From assembly GCF_000350225.1 (NCBI RefSeq), contig NW_005179264.1:21467-85466 (forward strand): a stretch of DNA of 64,000 nt, written 5' to 3'. Source of the stretch: Chondrus crispus. Lineage: Eukaryota; Rhodophyta; Florideophyceae; Gigartinales; Gigartinaceae. A program made the translations under genes and the position numbers. Of this stretch, positions 63,360-64,000 are shown piece after piece. The first letter of the stretch is position 1. Every line of letters begins with the position of its first letter. A model generated the notes under the pieces. That model saw only the letters and a program-made list of their open reading frames with translations. It made no database searches and was not told the DNA's origin.

Positions 63360-64000
63360 ATGAACCGACCGGAAGAAGGGGGAGACTCCGCCTCCGGGCG
63401 TCTGAGCACCCGCAGTGGCAGTGGCGCACCGCGCCCCCGGGTGGAGAACCCGGAAGCCCTGCTGCGACCGCCACCGCGACCGGGCCGCACGCGAGCGTCC
63501 GCATCGGATGTTACGCCGGCCGTGTCGGCAGGCACCGAGAATCGCGTCCAATGGATGGTCGACGCGATTCAGCCGCGCATCCAGGCCTGGGTCGAGGAGT
63601 TCCTCGCTACGGAACTCCCCCAGGTAGCGCGCGTATGCCTCGACCGAACGGTGCCCGCGCTCGTGGACGCGCACGTACGCAGCGCGATACCACCGCTTTT
63701 GGACGAACTTCTACCCGCTCAAGTCCAATGCGAGGTGGTGACCGCGCTCACCACTGTGGATGAAGAATCCCCGTCCGGTACGGCTCTAAAGGGAGCCATC
63801 AGCTCCGCCGTGGCCAATCGTCTGGCCACGACCTTCGCCGGAGCAGGAGTCGACGCACGCGAGCAGCGCGACTCGACCGCTCCGGATCCTACGCTAACGC
63901 ACGCGGAACCGATCGGCGCCGCACCCGGGATCGGTACAATGGCCCCTCACCCGGAGGGTAAGACCATTTACCTCCCACCAATTTATGGTGCTACAGGAGG
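63360..64000 (+). CDS. gag: Gypsy A copy 2 gag, N-terminal part (partial at window end)
   Basis: Open from ATG at 63360 to the window end (213 codons) without a stop. Begins MNRPEEGGD and follows the first copy closely, with scattered substitutions and one small indel near 63840. The shared ATG supports the start chosen for the first copy. Confidence 0.85.
   Translation, partial: MNRPEEGGDSASGRLSTRSGSGAPRPRVENPEALLRPPPRPGRTRASASDVTPAVSAGTENRVQWMVDAIQPRIQAWVEEFLATELPQVARVCLDRTVPALVDAHVRSAIPPLLDELLPAQVQCEVVTALTTVDEESPSGTALKGAISSAVANRLATTFAGAGVDAREQRDSTAPDPTLTHAEPIGAAPGIGTMAPHPEGKTIYLPPIYGATG

Larger units (their letters stand above)
62610..64000 (+). mobile_element. Gypsy A, second copy, inverted (continues past 64000)
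   Basis: LTR, primer-binding site and gag start align with the copy at 1-7805 but on the plus strand, so the two copies face each other across about 55 kb. It is inserted in the copia leader. The other end is outside the window. Confidence 0.93.

Overview
The window is nuclear DNA of an intron-poor eukaryote. Every host gene I can call is one uninterrupted frame, including a 1379-residue ABC transporter and a 1609-residue TAF1. A predicted plastid-targeted HAT/TPR protein of the Mbb1/HCF107 type indicates a plastid-bearing alga. Compact, intronless genes beside much LTR-retrotransposon DNA fit a red alga best; that lineage call is inference.

Layout. 1-7805: the 5' part of a Ty3/gypsy chromovirus ('gypsy A', minus strand, leaving the window at base 1), with gag, a pol broken by two in-frame stops, and its 5' LTR. 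7806-11357: sparse DNA with a 655-base assembly gap and perhaps one gap-spanning gene. 11358-32123: the host gene island, in order ABCC transporter (+), nuclear Cys-motif protein with a SUMO-interacting motif (-), EMC8/9 (+), SET-domain methyltransferase (-), CSN4 (+), TAF1 (-), an unrecognised protein (+), an EDC4/Varicose C-terminal-like protein (-) and the Mbb1/HCF107-like protein (-). Several are divergent pairs sharing short promoters that carry CACGTG and GTACTGTAC motifs; other neighbours converge tail to tail. 32771-36779: two broken DDE_Tnp_4 (Harbinger-like) transposase genes, the second split by a 646-bp solo LTR with a 5-bp target duplication. 36780-44972: about 8 kb without a convincing gene, holding hairpins, tandem repeats and scattered GTACC/AAGGGTAC-type motifs.

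44973-64000 is a transposon nest. A Ty1/copia element (-) was split inside the gag zinc knuckle by a second chromovirus ('gypsy B', 48432-61684, -). The 5' LTR of gypsy B was then split by a piggyBac-like DNA transposon (58251-61083). A second copy of gypsy A (+) begins at 62610 in the copia leader. The copia and gypsy B breaks can be closed base by base, giving the order copia, then gypsy B, then piggyBac-like element.

Most notable: (1) the piggyBac-like element is flanked by CTAG rather than TTAA, has paired CCTCANNTGAGG motifs at both ends, and a second terminus-like copy lies at 38610; (2) gypsy B carries a long antisense reading frame between integrase and its 3' LTR; (3) a 13-bp composite TACTGTACACGTG is shared by a host divergent promoter and the gypsy A LTR, and ACGT-core motifs are dense in three LTR families.
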